Of a DNA stretch of 43,760 bases, positions 22,357 to 30,970 are shown piece after piece; within the stretch, counting starts at the first letter, position 1; the number at the start of each line of letters is the position of its first letter. Below the pieces are notes generated by a model that had not been told where the DNA came from, ran no database searches, and was given only the letters and a program-made list of their open reading frames with translations. A program made the position numbers and the translations under genes. The stretch comes from an uncultured Clostridia bacterium (lineage in GTDB: Bacteria > Bacillota > Clostridia > UBA1381): positions 1 to 43,760 of the forward strand of contig CALXZP010000003.1 in the NCBI GenBank assembly GCA_944393255.1. The letters run 5' to 3'.

Positions 22357-23133
22357 ATGACCGGCGCTGAAATAAGAGAACTGCTCAGAGCGGTCGCGGA
22401 CGGAACGGTCACGCCCGAGGATGCGGAACTGAGATTGAAAATGGAGCCCTTTGAGGACATGGGCTTTGCAAAGCCGGATCTTCACAGAGGTCTCAGGCAG
22501 GGTGTACCCGAGGTCATATACGGCGCGGGCAAGACTGCGGAGCAGATATCCGCGATAACAGAAAAACTGATTGAAAGCGGTCAGAAAACAGTTCTTATCA
22601 CGCGGCTTTCAAAGGATAAAGCTGCGGAGATAGGGGATATAAAATATTATGAAACGGCGCGTATCGGTATTGCCGGCGAATTTCCGGAGCCGGACGCGGA
22701 CGGCGCAATAGTTATCGCTACGGGCGGCACGAGCGATATCCCGGTGGCGGAGGAGGCCGCGCTGACGGCCGAGGCGCTGGGGAACAGGGTAACGCGCCTT
22801 TACGACGTCGGCGTTGCGGGTATACACAGGCTGCTTGCCCGCAGTGAGGATATAATGAATGCGAAGGTGATCGTGGCGATAGCCGGTATGGAGGGAGCGT
22901 TGGCAAGCGTTATAGGCGGTCTTGCGGACTGTCCGGTCATAGCCGTGCCAACGAGCGTTGGTTACGGAGCGTCCTTCGGTGGGGTCTCGGCGCTGCTGTC
23001 CATGCTCAACTCCTGCGCGAGCGGCGTAAGCGTTGTGAATATCGATAACGGCTTCGGTGCGGGATATCTGGCAAGCATGATAAATCATATCGGCGTCAGA
23101 GAGCGTTCCGGCGGCGGAGCGGAACGCGGCTGA
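22357..23133 (+). CDS. larB: LarB, pyridinium-3,5-biscarboxylic acid mononucleotide synthase
   Basis: LarB carboxylates and hydrolyses nicotinate adenine dinucleotide, the first step to the nickel-pincer nucleotide. The 258-residue protein has the LarB layout: small helical N-domain, the LHRGLRQGVPEVIYGAGKTAEQI motif (about 46-68), then a PurE-like Rossmann domain with VIATGGTSDIPVAEEAALTAE, RLYDVGVAGIHRL, VAIAGMEGALASVIGGL, VPTSVGYGASFGG and the glycine-rich end IDNGFGAGYLA. ATG 22357 is chosen for GAGGTGAGG just upstream. Its 3' end overlaps the opposite-strand AraC gene by 49 nt. With the LarC-like gene at 10488 two of the three usual cofactor genes are here; larE is not. Confidence 0.93.
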   Translation: MTGAEIRELLRAVADGTVTPEDAELRLKMEPFEDMGFAKPDLHRGLRQGVPEVIYGAGKTAEQISAITEKLIESGQKTVLITRLSKDKAAEIGDIKYYETARIGIAGEFPEPDADGAIVIATGGTSDIPVAEEAALTAEALGNRVTRLYDVGVAGIHRLLARSEDIMNAKVIVAIAGMEGALASVIGGLADCPVIAVPTSVGYGASFGGVSALLSMLNSCASGVSVVNIDNGFGAGYLASMINHIGVRERSGGGAERG

Positions 23134-24026
23134 TACCTGCGGAATTTCTTCCTGTATATTCCCGGCGTAAGCCCGCTTTTTTCTCTGAACACCTTGCTGA
23201 AATAGCTTGGATCGTTAAAGCCGCAGGAAAAGCATATGTCGGATACCGTGCGGTCAGTATCGGACAGGAGCGCCGCAGCTTTTGAGAGCCTGTACTCCGT
23301 CAGATATTCCGCCGGAGTCTTTCCTATAACGGCACGGAAGCTGCGGAAGCATTCTGTCCTGCTTATACATACGGCCTTTGCTATATCGCCTATGTTCAAA
23401 GCCCGGCTGTAATTATCATGTATATATGAAAGTATATCTCTTGTCCGCTGTTCCTGAACGCTTCTGTTTTCGGGCGCGTGTAAGTCCTCGTCGTGGATGC
23501 GTATGGTGAGAAGGCGGCATATCCTGCAAACGATCTCAATGCAGTGCAGCTCGTAGCCCGTTTCGGTCTCTGATATTCCGCACAGCTCCTTTATAGCCGA
23601 CAGCAGCCCTCTGTCGGCTTCGTTATTTTTATAAAGGGGCAGACCGGAAAGCTGCGGTTTATTGAAAAGGAGAAGGCTGCTGCGGAATGGGACGGGTCTG
23701 AAGAAAGTCACAGGAAAAACACAGCTTGCCAGCTTCGAGCCCTTGCCTATCCCTCTTGCGCTGTGCAGGCTGTTCGCGTTTATAAAAATACCGTCGCCCT
23801 CGTTCAGCGTTTGTACCGCGGTGGCGCACTGTCCGTTATATATAGTGTATTCCACCGAGCCTTTCATAACGATACCGAATTCAAATTCGTTATGCCAGTG
23901 ACAGCTCCATTCGTTCATAAAATAATCGTCGAAGCAGTCTACGGAGCTTATAAACGGCATCGACAGGTTTTCATATGAGATAAGTTCCTTGAGATCGCTG
24001 TTGATCCATATCTTTTTGTTTCCCAA
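23085..24026 (-). CDS. AraC-family regulator with cupin-like sensor domain
   Basis: Read leftwards, the protein of about 313 residues has an N-terminal cupin-like arm (CHWHNEFEFGIVMKGSVEYTI...LNEGDGIFINANSLHS, about 45-95), typical of AraC sugar-responsive regulators, and a C-terminal pair of HTH motifs (IGDIAKAVCISRTECFRSFRA and VSDICFSCGFNDPSYFSKVFREKSGLTPG). The frame opens at GTG 24035, but that GTG is inside the GAGGTG ribosome binding site, so TTG 24026 is the better start. It may control the nearby MATE exporter or the leftward glycosidase/esterase pair. Its stop lies inside the 3' end of larB (convergent overlap). Confidence 0.9.
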   Translation of the reverse strand: MGNKKIWINSDLKELISYENLSMPFISSVDCFDDYFMNEWSCHWHNEFEFGIVMKGSVEYTIYNGQCATAVQTLNEGDGIFINANSLHSARGIGKGSKLASCVFPVTFFRPVPFRSSLLLFNKPQLSGLPLYKNNEADRGLLSAIKELCGISETETGYELHCIEIVCRICRLLTIRIHDEDLHAPENRSVQEQRTRDILSYIHDNYSRALNIGDIAKAVCISRTECFRSFRAVIGKTPAEYLTEYRLSKAAALLSDTDRTVSDICFSCGFNDPSYFSKVFREKSGLTPGIYRKKFRRYQPRSAPPPERSLTPI

Positions 24027-24060
24027 AATACACACCTCTTATGGTACTATTTTTATATAA

Positions 24061-24078
24061 ATATGTACTCATACATAT
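24061..24078. promoter_or_regulatory. Inverted repeat upstream of the AraC gene
   Basis: ATATGTA-CTCA-TACATAT is a perfect 7+4+7 inverted repeat 35-52 nt before the AraC start, in the AT-rich region where its promoter must lie. It is a candidate (auto)regulatory operator. Confidence 0.45.
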
Positions 24079-24099
24079 TGTTTTCCCAAATGTCTGACG

Positions 24100-24263
24100 T
24101 TATAATCTATGCAAAGATGTCATCCGCCTCTATAGGCGGCGGATGCCGTTCATCATTTCAGTGGGAGTTGTGAGCTCCCGTGAAACGCTGAGGCGCTAAC
24201 GCTCCCTTTGCAGGCTGACCTACCGCTTTTTGCAAGCAAGACGGAGCGTTGCTGCGATTTAAA
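24100..24263 (+). repeat. Structured intergenic repeat, copy B
   Basis: This 164-nt segment is the second copy of 15378-15554, in the same orientation. The first hairpin is CATCCGCC/GGCGGATG, where copy A has CCCGCC/GGCGGG: a C-G pair in A is a T-A pair in B, so the structure is kept while the sequence changes. The middle stem is shorter (TTTCA/TGAAA plus GGGAG/CTCCC), and AACGCTCC pairs with GGAGCGTT near the end. It lies between the AraC promoter and the MATE gene, 47 nt before the MATE ATG. Confidence 0.85.
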
Positions 24264-24310
24264 TTATACAGCATACAAAAAGGACTGTCAATAGACTGAA
24301 AGGATTTTAT

Positions 24311-25672
24311 ATGAGCAGAGTAAAGGATATGACAGGGGGGTCTCCGGCAAGATTGATCTTGACCTTTGCATTCCCCCTCATGCTGACGAATATAGGTCAG
24401 CAGTTTTATATGATAGCGGACGCGGCGATAGTCGGGCGTGGCGTTGGTGTGAAGGCGCTGGCGGCTGTCGGCTCGACGGACTGGAGCTACTGGCTGATAC
24501 TCTGGACGGTATCCGCGCTCACTCAGGGCTTTGCAACGTTCATTTCGCGGTATTTCGGAATGAAGGACTACCGTATCATGAATAAGGCCATAGCGATGTC
24601 GGCACTGCTATGCGCAGCCATCGGCATATTCCTGACTGCCGCGGGGCTGGCGGCGGCGGATCCGCTGCTGCGGATACTGAAAACGCCGGAGGATATAATA
24701 GACGGCGCCGGGCTGTATCTGTCCACGATGATAGCCGGAACGCTCATCGTAACGGCGTATAATATGGCGGCGTCGGTTTTGAGGGCGTTCGGCGACGGAC
24801 GCACTCCGTTGATAGCAATGATAATCGCGGCGGTGCTGAATGTGGCGCTAGATATGCTGTTCGTATTCGTATTCAAATGGGGAATATTCGGCGCAGCTAT
24901 CGCTTCCGTCATAGCGCAGCTGGTATCATTCCTGTACTGTCTGCACCGGATACTTAAGCTTGAATTTGTGGAGCTGAAAAAGGAATACTGGAAGCCGGAC
25001 GCGGATATGATCAGGGAACTGCTTGCGTTCGGGTCGCCGCTCGCACTGCAGCATATCGTCATAGCCATAGGCGGGATGATCTTGCAGTCAACGATAAATA
25101 TGCAGGGCAGCATATTTGTTGCCGGGTATACGGCGCAGAACAAATTGTACGGACTGCTGGAGAGTACCGCCATATCGCTGGGCTTTGCGTTTACTACATA
25201 TTCGGCGCAGAATTACGGAGCGGGGAACACGGAGCGTGTAAAGGCCGGAGTGAGGACTGCGGTAAAAATATCGGTGCTGATGGCGGTCGGAGTAGGCGCG
25301 GTCATGGCGCTTGCGGGAACGTATCTGCTGCGGCTGTTCATAGACTCCGGAGAGGCAGGCGCTGCGGAGGCGCTGCGGATAGCGGATCATTATCTGCTTA
25401 TCATGTCATTGTCGCTTACGATACTGTATCTGCTCAACATATACCGTTCCGCTCTGCAGTCGGTCGGGGTCTCTCTGTGGTCGATGATCTCTGGCTTTGC
25501 GGAATTTGCGGTGAGGGTGGCGATGGCAAGGGCGGCGCTGATCCCGGCGAATACCGAGATATTGTATTATATAGAGCCGTCGGCATGGCTGGGAGCGCTG
25601 CTGCTCGTTGCCGTTCCGTATTATATTTGCCGGAAAAAAATATTGGACAAAGCTCCTTTAAAAATAAAATAA
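24311..25672 (+). CDS. MATE-family multidrug/metabolite exporter
   Basis: The 453-residue membrane protein has twelve predicted helices in the two-bundle MATE layout. Family marks are GGSPARLILTFAFPLMLTNIGQQFYMIADAAIVGR at the start, LTQGFATFISRYFGMKD after helix 2, AASVLRAFGDGRTPLIAMII in the middle, and FTTYSAQNYGAGNTERVKAGV in the second half, mirroring the first. MATE proteins export cationic drugs or metabolites using Na+ or H+ gradients; the substrate is not readable. GAAAGGA lies before the ATG. It is probably transcribed from within or next to the repeat copy B, divergently from the AraC gene, and ends at its own terminator. Confidence 0.93.
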   Translation: MSRVKDMTGGSPARLILTFAFPLMLTNIGQQFYMIADAAIVGRGVGVKALAAVGSTDWSYWLILWTVSALTQGFATFISRYFGMKDYRIMNKAIAMSALLCAAIGIFLTAAGLAAADPLLRILKTPEDIIDGAGLYLSTMIAGTLIVTAYNMAASVLRAFGDGRTPLIAMIIAAVLNVALDMLFVFVFKWGIFGAAIASVIAQLVSFLYCLHRILKLEFVELKKEYWKPDADMIRELLAFGSPLALQHIVIAIGGMILQSTINMQGSIFVAGYTAQNKLYGLLESTAISLGFAFTTYSAQNYGAGNTERVKAGVRTAVKISVLMAVGVGAVMALAGTYLLRLFIDSGEAGAAEALRIADHYLLIMSLSLTILYLLNIYRSALQSVGVSLWSMISGFAEFAVRVAMARAALIPANTEILYYIEPSAWLGALLLVAVPYYICRKKILDKAPLKIK

Positions 25673-25723
25673 GCAGCCGCAGAACAAAGGTTTTGCAGCC
25701 GCCTAAAAAAATCAACGGAAATA

Positions 25724-25772
25724 CGCCGGGCCCCGTCAGGCATATGCATGACAGAGCCCGGCGCTTTCTTTT
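25724..25772 (+). terminator. Terminator of the MATE gene
   Basis: CGCCGGGC (25724-25731) pairs with GCCCGGCG (25756-25763) around a 24-nt loop that has its own inner stem (GTCA...TGAC), followed by CTTTCTTTTT. It separates the MATE gene from the convergent glycosidase gene, which ends at 25785. Confidence 0.75.
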
Positions 25773-25784
25773 TAGGGGGAGATA

Positions 25785-27200
25785 TCATGACAATACTATA
25801 TTTATCTCATGTCTGCCTGCACTGCCCGCGGGCAGACAAGGCTTGTTTGCTTTTTGTCCGTTTATGTTAGTTTCGGTCACGTTCCCGCCGCTGCCCGAGA
25901 TGGTTATGTCAAGCACGGCGTTTTTTATGCGCAGCCCGGTAAAGCGGGCTTCTTTCATGCCCTCCGGCAGGAACGGCGAGATACGTATCTCGTCCGTTTC
26001 CGGCTCCAGCCCAAGTATACAGCGGAATATCAGCCGCAGAAATCCGGTAGCGCTCCAGGTCTGTTTCTTCTGCGAGTCCCAAAGCACTATGCCGTGTCCG
26101 CCCAGCTCCTGGAGCCCTCCGTATATTTCGCCCGTATCGGGGTGGTATATCTCAGCAAAATGCCCGTCCCTCACCGCTCTTTCGGCCATGAGGAACAGCT
26201 CCTTTTCAAAAATATCATCCCGTCCGGAGCGGTGCGCCGCATCGGCCAGAAAGGCTTCGATATGCGGCCATACCGTGCCGCTGTGTCTGCCGTATTGTCC
26301 CGGCTCCTTTGAGTACCTCGCAAAGGAGGGCGAAACGCATGCAACACCCTGATCGGTTAAGGAGAGGGAGGAAAGGATCCCGGCGGAACGCCCAGCTCCG
26401 GCTATGCCGGATAGGATAGCTAAGCTTATGCCCATGCCCTCCTGTGCATCGCAGCCGCCGCAGTCGTCAACCATATATCTGTAGGTATGCTTTTCTTCAA
26501 TATAAAAGTATTTGTTTACGGCTGCTTTCAGAACGGCTGCTTTTTTTTCATATTTTTTTTCAAGTCCCAGCTCGTCCGCCATCATGTCGGCGGCTTTATA
26601 CGCCATGTAATAGAGGCAGTTTGTCGAGAGCGTGAACATCGGTATGCCCTCTCCGCGGCAGGACGTTTCTTTTTTTGCGTACTGTGCGAATGAGATTATA
26701 CCGCTTTCGCCGGAGACCGCATATCTGTCCGGATACGCCGCTACGCCGTCGCCGTAGCAGGCGGGGCCGCGGAACAGCCCCCTGTCCGGGTCAAATTCGG
26801 TCGCCTCCATGTATTCCAGCGTGTTGACCGTCGCCTCGTATGCGAGCTTTAAAAAGCCATGTCCGCCTGCTGTGAGATAGTGTTCCCATGCGCCGGACGT
26901 CCATATTATCTTATCCCAGTATTCACCGCCGATATATACCTTGCCTCCGTGCTCCTCAAGCACCGATACGAGCGTGTTTTCCGCCATGCCGGGAAAGAGC
27001 AGCGAGACGGCGTTGGAGCAGTTTATCGCCGCATCCCTCGTCCAGGGCGTCCAGTAGCCCATTCCGGCTATGACCACCGGCATTTCCCTGCCGAGCAGAC
27101 CGCCTTTGAAAAGCTTTATGTTTGAAACGAGATCGCCCACGGCTGTGTAGTAGGCTTTATTTAAAGTATCGTTTCCGCAGTTGAAATATGTAAGATCCAT
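25785..27200 (-). CDS. Six-hairpin (alpha/alpha)6 glycoside hydrolase
   Basis: The 471-residue protein has no signal peptide, so it probably works on imported oligosaccharides in the cytoplasm. It has the look of (alpha/alpha)6-barrel glycosidases (GH63/GH78/GH15-like): GYWTPWTRDAAINCS near residue 48, TSGAWEHYLTAGGHGFLKLAYE near 101, YMVDDCGGCDAQEGMGISLAIL near 243, GRHSGTVWPHIEAFLADAAHRSG near 323, and the closing WDSQKKQTWSATGFLRLIF...LEPETDEIRISPFLPEGM, the usual junction to a small beta domain. The exact GH family and substrate are not certain. AAAGGAG precedes the ATG. It is second in a leftward operon, 55 nt after the esterase gene. Confidence 0.8.
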   Translation of the reverse strand: MDLTYFNCGNDTLNKAYYTAVGDLVSNIKLFKGGLLGREMPVVIAGMGYWTPWTRDAAINCSNAVSLLFPGMAENTLVSVLEEHGGKVYIGGEYWDKIIWTSGAWEHYLTAGGHGFLKLAYEATVNTLEYMEATEFDPDRGLFRGPACYGDGVAAYPDRYAVSGESGIISFAQYAKKETSCRGEGIPMFTLSTNCLYYMAYKAADMMADELGLEKKYEKKAAVLKAAVNKYFYIEEKHTYRYMVDDCGGCDAQEGMGISLAILSGIAGAGRSAGILSSLSLTDQGVACVSPSFARYSKEPGQYGRHSGTVWPHIEAFLADAAHRSGRDDIFEKELFLMAERAVRDGHFAEIYHPDTGEIYGGLQELGGHGIVLWDSQKKQTWSATGFLRLIFRCILGLEPETDEIRISPFLPEGMKEARFTGLRIKNAVLDITISGSGGNVTETNINGQKANKPCLPAGSAGRHEINIVLS

Positions 27201-27255
27201 GCCGCAGCTCCTTTTATATGATTTTTTTGATATTTCGCCACCGGCTGTATTTGCA

Positions 27256-28281
27256 TTACACCGCGCCGCAGCTGTTTATAATGCCGGCGAGACGTTCGCC
27301 TATCTGCATATGTCCGTAGTCGGAGGGGTGTATGAGATCAGCCGTAAGCCCGCAGAAATCGGGCAGCAGCTCTTCGCCCTTTATCAGAACGGCGTCAGTG
27401 CTCCTGTACCGTGTTTCGCAAAGTCTTGTAAGTATATCGTTGAAGGCTATGTGATCCGGCTTGTATACGCTGTTCACCGCCGTCCGTATCGCATGGTTAG
27501 GGAGTATGCTTATCACGAACACCTTCTTGCCGGGATGACTTTTCAGCATACTGTCTATCATGTATACCGAGCGCTTTTCAAATTCCTCGGGGGTTATGAC
27601 ATTGCGCATATTAACGCCCATCTCAAGAGTTATAAAGTCCCAGTCCTCGCCGCTGAAGAAGTCCGCCGTAACGGTCTCGGAAGCGCAAGCGCCCGAGCAG
27701 CCCTTGTTCAGCACATCAACGCCAAGACGGTATGCCGCCTGCTGTATATAGGAGCTGGTATGCAGGAACGCGCTTTCGCCGCAGGTTATAGACGAACCGT
27801 AGGCAAGCCACTTTTTTTCCGGGATCTCATCCGGACGCGGCGGACGCACTGTGCCTCCGAAGCTATCGAGCGAATGGAAGGAGGCAAGTCCCGAATCTAT
27901 AAATACCCTCCATACGTCGGGTGAGAACCGTTTTCGTACCAGCGACTCCTTTTCGACCCAGCCGAACCGCTCGGGACTTTCAAGCACCGCAGTCGTTTTT
28001 TCCTTTGCCCTGAGCGGGACAGTTTTTATGTAATAATCGCCCCGGTAAACTATCAGCCTTGCGGGGGCGTCGTCATCGGCGGAAACGGTCAGCTCGAGCC
28101 TTTCGCTGTCGGAAACGAACCGCAGCTCAGCGCCCTTGCAGCAGGAGGCTGAATATTCCGAGAACATTTTTTCTATATTCTTTGAGGGGAACCGCAGAAG
28201 ACTCCTTCCGCCGTTTTCATTTTCCTTTAATTCACATATATCAAAAAATTCAACGTCTTTGTAAATCATGTCAAAATGCAC
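27256..28281 (-). CDS. SGNH/GDSL-type esterase with N-terminal beta domain
   Basis: The 341-residue protein has an N-terminal beta-sandwich-like part (about 1-145) and a C-terminal SGNH hydrolase domain, the arrangement of CE2-like carbohydrate esterases. Block I is YGSSIT with nucleophile Ser164, block II is NKGCSGAC (Gly), block III is LEMGVNMR with Asn224, and block V is DLIHPSDYGH with Asp315 and His318. No signal peptide is seen, so a cytoplasmic deacetylase of imported oligosaccharides is likely. The start is uncertain: GTG 28281 lies very close to AAAGG, and the ATG at 28269 is rather far. It is first in the leftward operon with the glycosidase. Confidence 0.85.
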   Translation of the reverse strand: MHFDMIYKDVEFFDICELKENENGGRSLLRFPSKNIEKMFSEYSASCCKGAELRFVSDSERLELTVSADDDAPARLIVYRGDYYIKTVPLRAKEKTTAVLESPERFGWVEKESLVRKRFSPDVWRVFIDSGLASFHSLDSFGGTVRPPRPDEIPEKKWLAYGSSITCGESAFLHTSSYIQQAAYRLGVDVLNKGCSGACASETVTADFFSGEDWDFITLEMGVNMRNVITPEEFEKRSVYMIDSMLKSHPGKKVFVISILPNHAIRTAVNSVYKPDHIAFNDILTRLCETRYRSTDAVLIKGEELLPDFCGLTADLIHPSDYGHMQIGERLAGIINSCGAV

Positions 28282-28310
28282 AACCTTTCTCTGGAACTTC
28301 GTCCTTATTT

Positions 28311-28339
28311 ATTATATATTACCGGAAAACATATGTCAA
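28311..28339 (-). promoter_or_regulatory. Consensus promoter of the esterase/glycosidase operon
   Basis: Read leftwards, TTGACA (28339-28334) and TATAAT (28316-28311) are separated by 17 bp, 30 nt before the esterase start. Confidence 0.85.
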
Positions 28340-28423
28340 CGTCAGAAACTAACATAGGTATGACAGATCGTTATATACAACCGTTTGCGTTAATAAAAGG
28401 ACTGACAGGTTAAAAAGTGTCTG

Positions 28424-28452
28424 TTTACTTCGGAACGATATGCATATATAAT
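28424..28452 (+). promoter_or_regulatory. Promoter of the AraC-type membrane sensor gene
   Basis: TTTACT (28424-28429) and TATAAT (28447-28452) are separated by 17 bp, 62 nt before the ATG at 28515. It is divergent from the esterase promoter, with about 85 bp between the -35 boxes, leaving room for shared control. Confidence 0.65.
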
Positions 28453-28514
28453 TATAAGTAAATTTAGCGTATTTGCTCAACAAAGGGCGAAGGGAGAGTA
28501 AAGAAGAGGGTATC

Positions 28515-30833
28515 ATGAACGAGAAACTGAAAAAGATCATTTTTTACAGAAAAAACAGGCAAAGTGTGATATATTCATGGAGCCGGTCTTACATATATAT
28601 AACGGTCATATTCATTTTGATTTTTATAGTTATTTCGTTTGCAACTTCCGGGATGTACAGGCGGCAGATGGAGCATTCGGACGAGTATTTGATCGAGCAT
28701 ACCGGTTCTGTGCTGGACGGTGTGTTTGAGGGACTGAAAAACAGCTCGTCGAATATCTGGCTCGACAGCGATGTCATCTCGCTTTTTAACGTTGGAGAGG
28801 ATATTTCGGATCAGGAGTATGCGGAGATAAACGAGATAGTGAAAAATCTGAAAAGGGCTCAGATCTCAAACGGCAACATACAGAGCCTTTCGATAATCGA
28901 TGCGCAGAACGACAGGGTATACACGACCGGCGGAGTTATCGACCTCGCCACGTTCTACAGCATAACGTTTCCTCAGGACGCGGACGGCTACGGTGCGTTC
29001 GTTGAAAAGCTCAACTCAAACGCATCGGAGGCTTACCTGATATCAACAGGCGAGATATCTTACATAAGAGGCTTCGGTTATTCCGGCAAGGACAACCTCA
29101 ACCAGAGCATAATAATCACGGTCAATATCCAGACCTTTATAGACCAGCTCAGGTCAATAGAAAATCTCGGCGGCGGCAATGATGTGTATATAATGGGCGC
29201 AGACGGCGAACTAATGGTCTCCACGGGAGGAGATATCTATAAAGACATAGACGTTTCGAGTCTGAAGGGAAATATCGGCTCAGACGAGCTGCGGCACGGC
29301 GGCAGAAAATACGTGCTTTGGTATCAGCGCTCCGAGCAGGGCGACTGGTATTATATAATGGCTCATTCCGAATCGCAGTATATTATAAAACTTATGCTGT
29401 TCCAGACGATATTCGGGATAGGATTCATCATTGTCCTGATATGCGTGGGAATGTATATGCACCGGTTCATAAACAGGAACTACGGCTCGCTGTTCGCTAT
29501 ACTCAACATGCTCGGACGCAGGGATGATGAGAATGCGCCTCAAAACGAATTCGATGTTATCGCCGCGGGCATAGAGGATATGCTCAAGGCGAACAAGAAC
29601 CTCGACAAACGGATATACGACCAGAATCGTATACTCAGAAACACATTTCTTGAGAAGCTTTGCTGCGGTCTTGCAGGGAGCGATACCGGCGCTCTCAGCG
29701 ATTATCTGTACATATACGATATAAAATTCACCGGTGATAAATTCCTTGCGCTCGTTATCTTTCTTGACGAGGAGCTGGAGACGGGAAGCGGGTGCAATGA
29801 TTATTCATTCCAGCAGATCGTTTTCATCATCTCGAACGTTATGGAGGAGCTTATAAACAAGCGGCACTACGGGATACTGTTTGAATGCCGGGGAATAATA
29901 TCAGGCATAATAAACATCAATGAAGAGCATGAGGACACATTAAAGGACGACATGAAAGAGGTGGTATTGAGGACACAGGAGTTTATCGCCGAGCATTTCG
30001 GGATAAAGTTCACGGTGGCCTTCAGTTCTATGTTTGAAAATATTGAAAATGCAGACAAAGGATATATTGAAGCGGTAGATACAATGAAATATAAGTATAC
30101 AATGGGAATAGACGATACACTGTTCGGCGAGGACATGGGCAATATGAGCAGGAACGGATACCATTATCCGTTTGAGACCGAGCGCCAGCTCGGTAATCTG
30201 ATCCGTGCCGGGAACGCGGAGGACGCGAAAAAGCTCGTACAGGCTATAATAGATGAAAATGTAGATAATAAGCAGCTTGCGCCGGACCTTATCCAGTACC
30301 TTATGCTCAATATATTGTCAACAGTGGTACGCACGATGAACGAGATGGCGATAGACGACAGCGAGACTATTTTAAAGGAAGCGGATATCATAAGCGATAT
30401 GGCGCAGGCAGGCTCGCTGCGGAAAAAGACTGAAATGGTCTGCGCGCTCATCGACAGGATAGCCGGTATGGCGGTAAAGACCTCGGGCGAGAAAAACAGC
30501 TGGATAATAACAGGGGTCATCCCTTATATAGAAGAAAACTATACCGACTGCAATCTGAGCGTTTCCATGATAGCGGAGCACTTCGGCATGCACCCCGTAT
30601 ACACCTCAAGGCTGTTCAAGGAACAGACGGGAGTGGGACTGTTTGAGTATATAAGCAAATACCGGATAGACAAATCCAAAGAAATACTCGTAAATACCGA
30701 CTATACTCTTGAGAGAGTGGCGGAGCAAGTGGGGTATGCAACATCGCGGACATTTGCGAGAATGTTCAAGAAAACCGAGGGTATAACGCCCGGAAAATAC
30801 CGTGAGATGCACCATAATAAAGACGATATTTGA
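28515..30833 (+). CDS. Membrane-bound AraC-type sensor-regulator
   Basis: The 772-residue protein joins a sensor to a DNA-binding domain in one chain: helix 1 (about 26-46), an extracellular domain of about 245 residues (dCache-like in outline), helix 2 (about 291-316), a long cytoplasmic linker (to about 660), and two C-terminal AraC HTH motifs (VSMIAEHFGMHPVYTSRLFKE and LERVAEQVGYATSRTFARMFKK). This architecture is known from regulators of polysaccharide-use loci in Bacillota and senses an extracellular ligand without a separate kinase. The ATG at 28515 follows AAGAGGG; an upstream in-frame TTG at 28473 is not supported. It most likely controls the importer and lyase genes behind it, and perhaps the divergent operon. 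Confidence 0.9.
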   Translation: MNEKLKKIIFYRKNRQSVIYSWSRSYIYITVIFILIFIVISFATSGMYRRQMEHSDEYLIEHTGSVLDGVFEGLKNSSSNIWLDSDVISLFNVGEDISDQEYAEINEIVKNLKRAQISNGNIQSLSIIDAQNDRVYTTGGVIDLATFYSITFPQDADGYGAFVEKLNSNASEAYLISTGEISYIRGFGYSGKDNLNQSIIITVNIQTFIDQLRSIENLGGGNDVYIMGADGELMVSTGGDIYKDIDVSSLKGNIGSDELRHGGRKYVLWYQRSEQGDWYYIMAHSESQYIIKLMLFQTIFGIGFIIVLICVGMYMHRFINRNYGSLFAILNMLGRRDDENAPQNEFDVIAAGIEDMLKANKNLDKRIYDQNRILRNTFLEKLCCGLAGSDTGALSDYLYIYDIKFTGDKFLALVIFLDEELETGSGCNDYSFQQIVFIISNVMEELINKRHYGILFECRGIISGIININEEHEDTLKDDMKEVVLRTQEFIAEHFGIKFTVAFSSMFENIENADKGYIEAVDTMKYKYTMGIDDTLFGEDMGNMSRNGYHYPFETERQLGNLIRAGNAEDAKKLVQAIIDENVDNKQLAPDLIQYLMLNILSTVVRTMNEMAIDDSETILKEADIISDMAQAGSLRKKTEMVCALIDRIAGMAVKTSGEKNSWIITGVIPYIEENYTDCNLSVSMIAEHFGMHPVYTSRLFKEQTGVGLFEYISKYRIDKSKEILVNTDYTLERVAEQVGYATSRTFARMFKKTEGITPGKYREMHHNKDDI

Positions 30834-30862
30834 TTTTGTCTCACGATGTTTAAATGCTGACA

Positions 30863-30892
30863 TTTACATTGCGGCGCGGGATGTGGTAGTAT
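30863..30892 (+). promoter_or_regulatory. Weak promoter of the importer/lyase operon
   Basis: TTTACA (30863-30868) and TAGTAT (30887-30892) are separated by 18 bp, 79 nt before the binding-protein ATG. The imperfect boxes fit a promoter that needs an activator such as the AraC-type sensor upstream. Confidence 0.4.
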
Positions 30893-30970
30893 TGTATTGC
30901 GAACAGAAATGATTTGCCGGCGGAACTGATACGGCGTCCGCTGGAGAAAATAAAAAGGAGGAAGTATATT

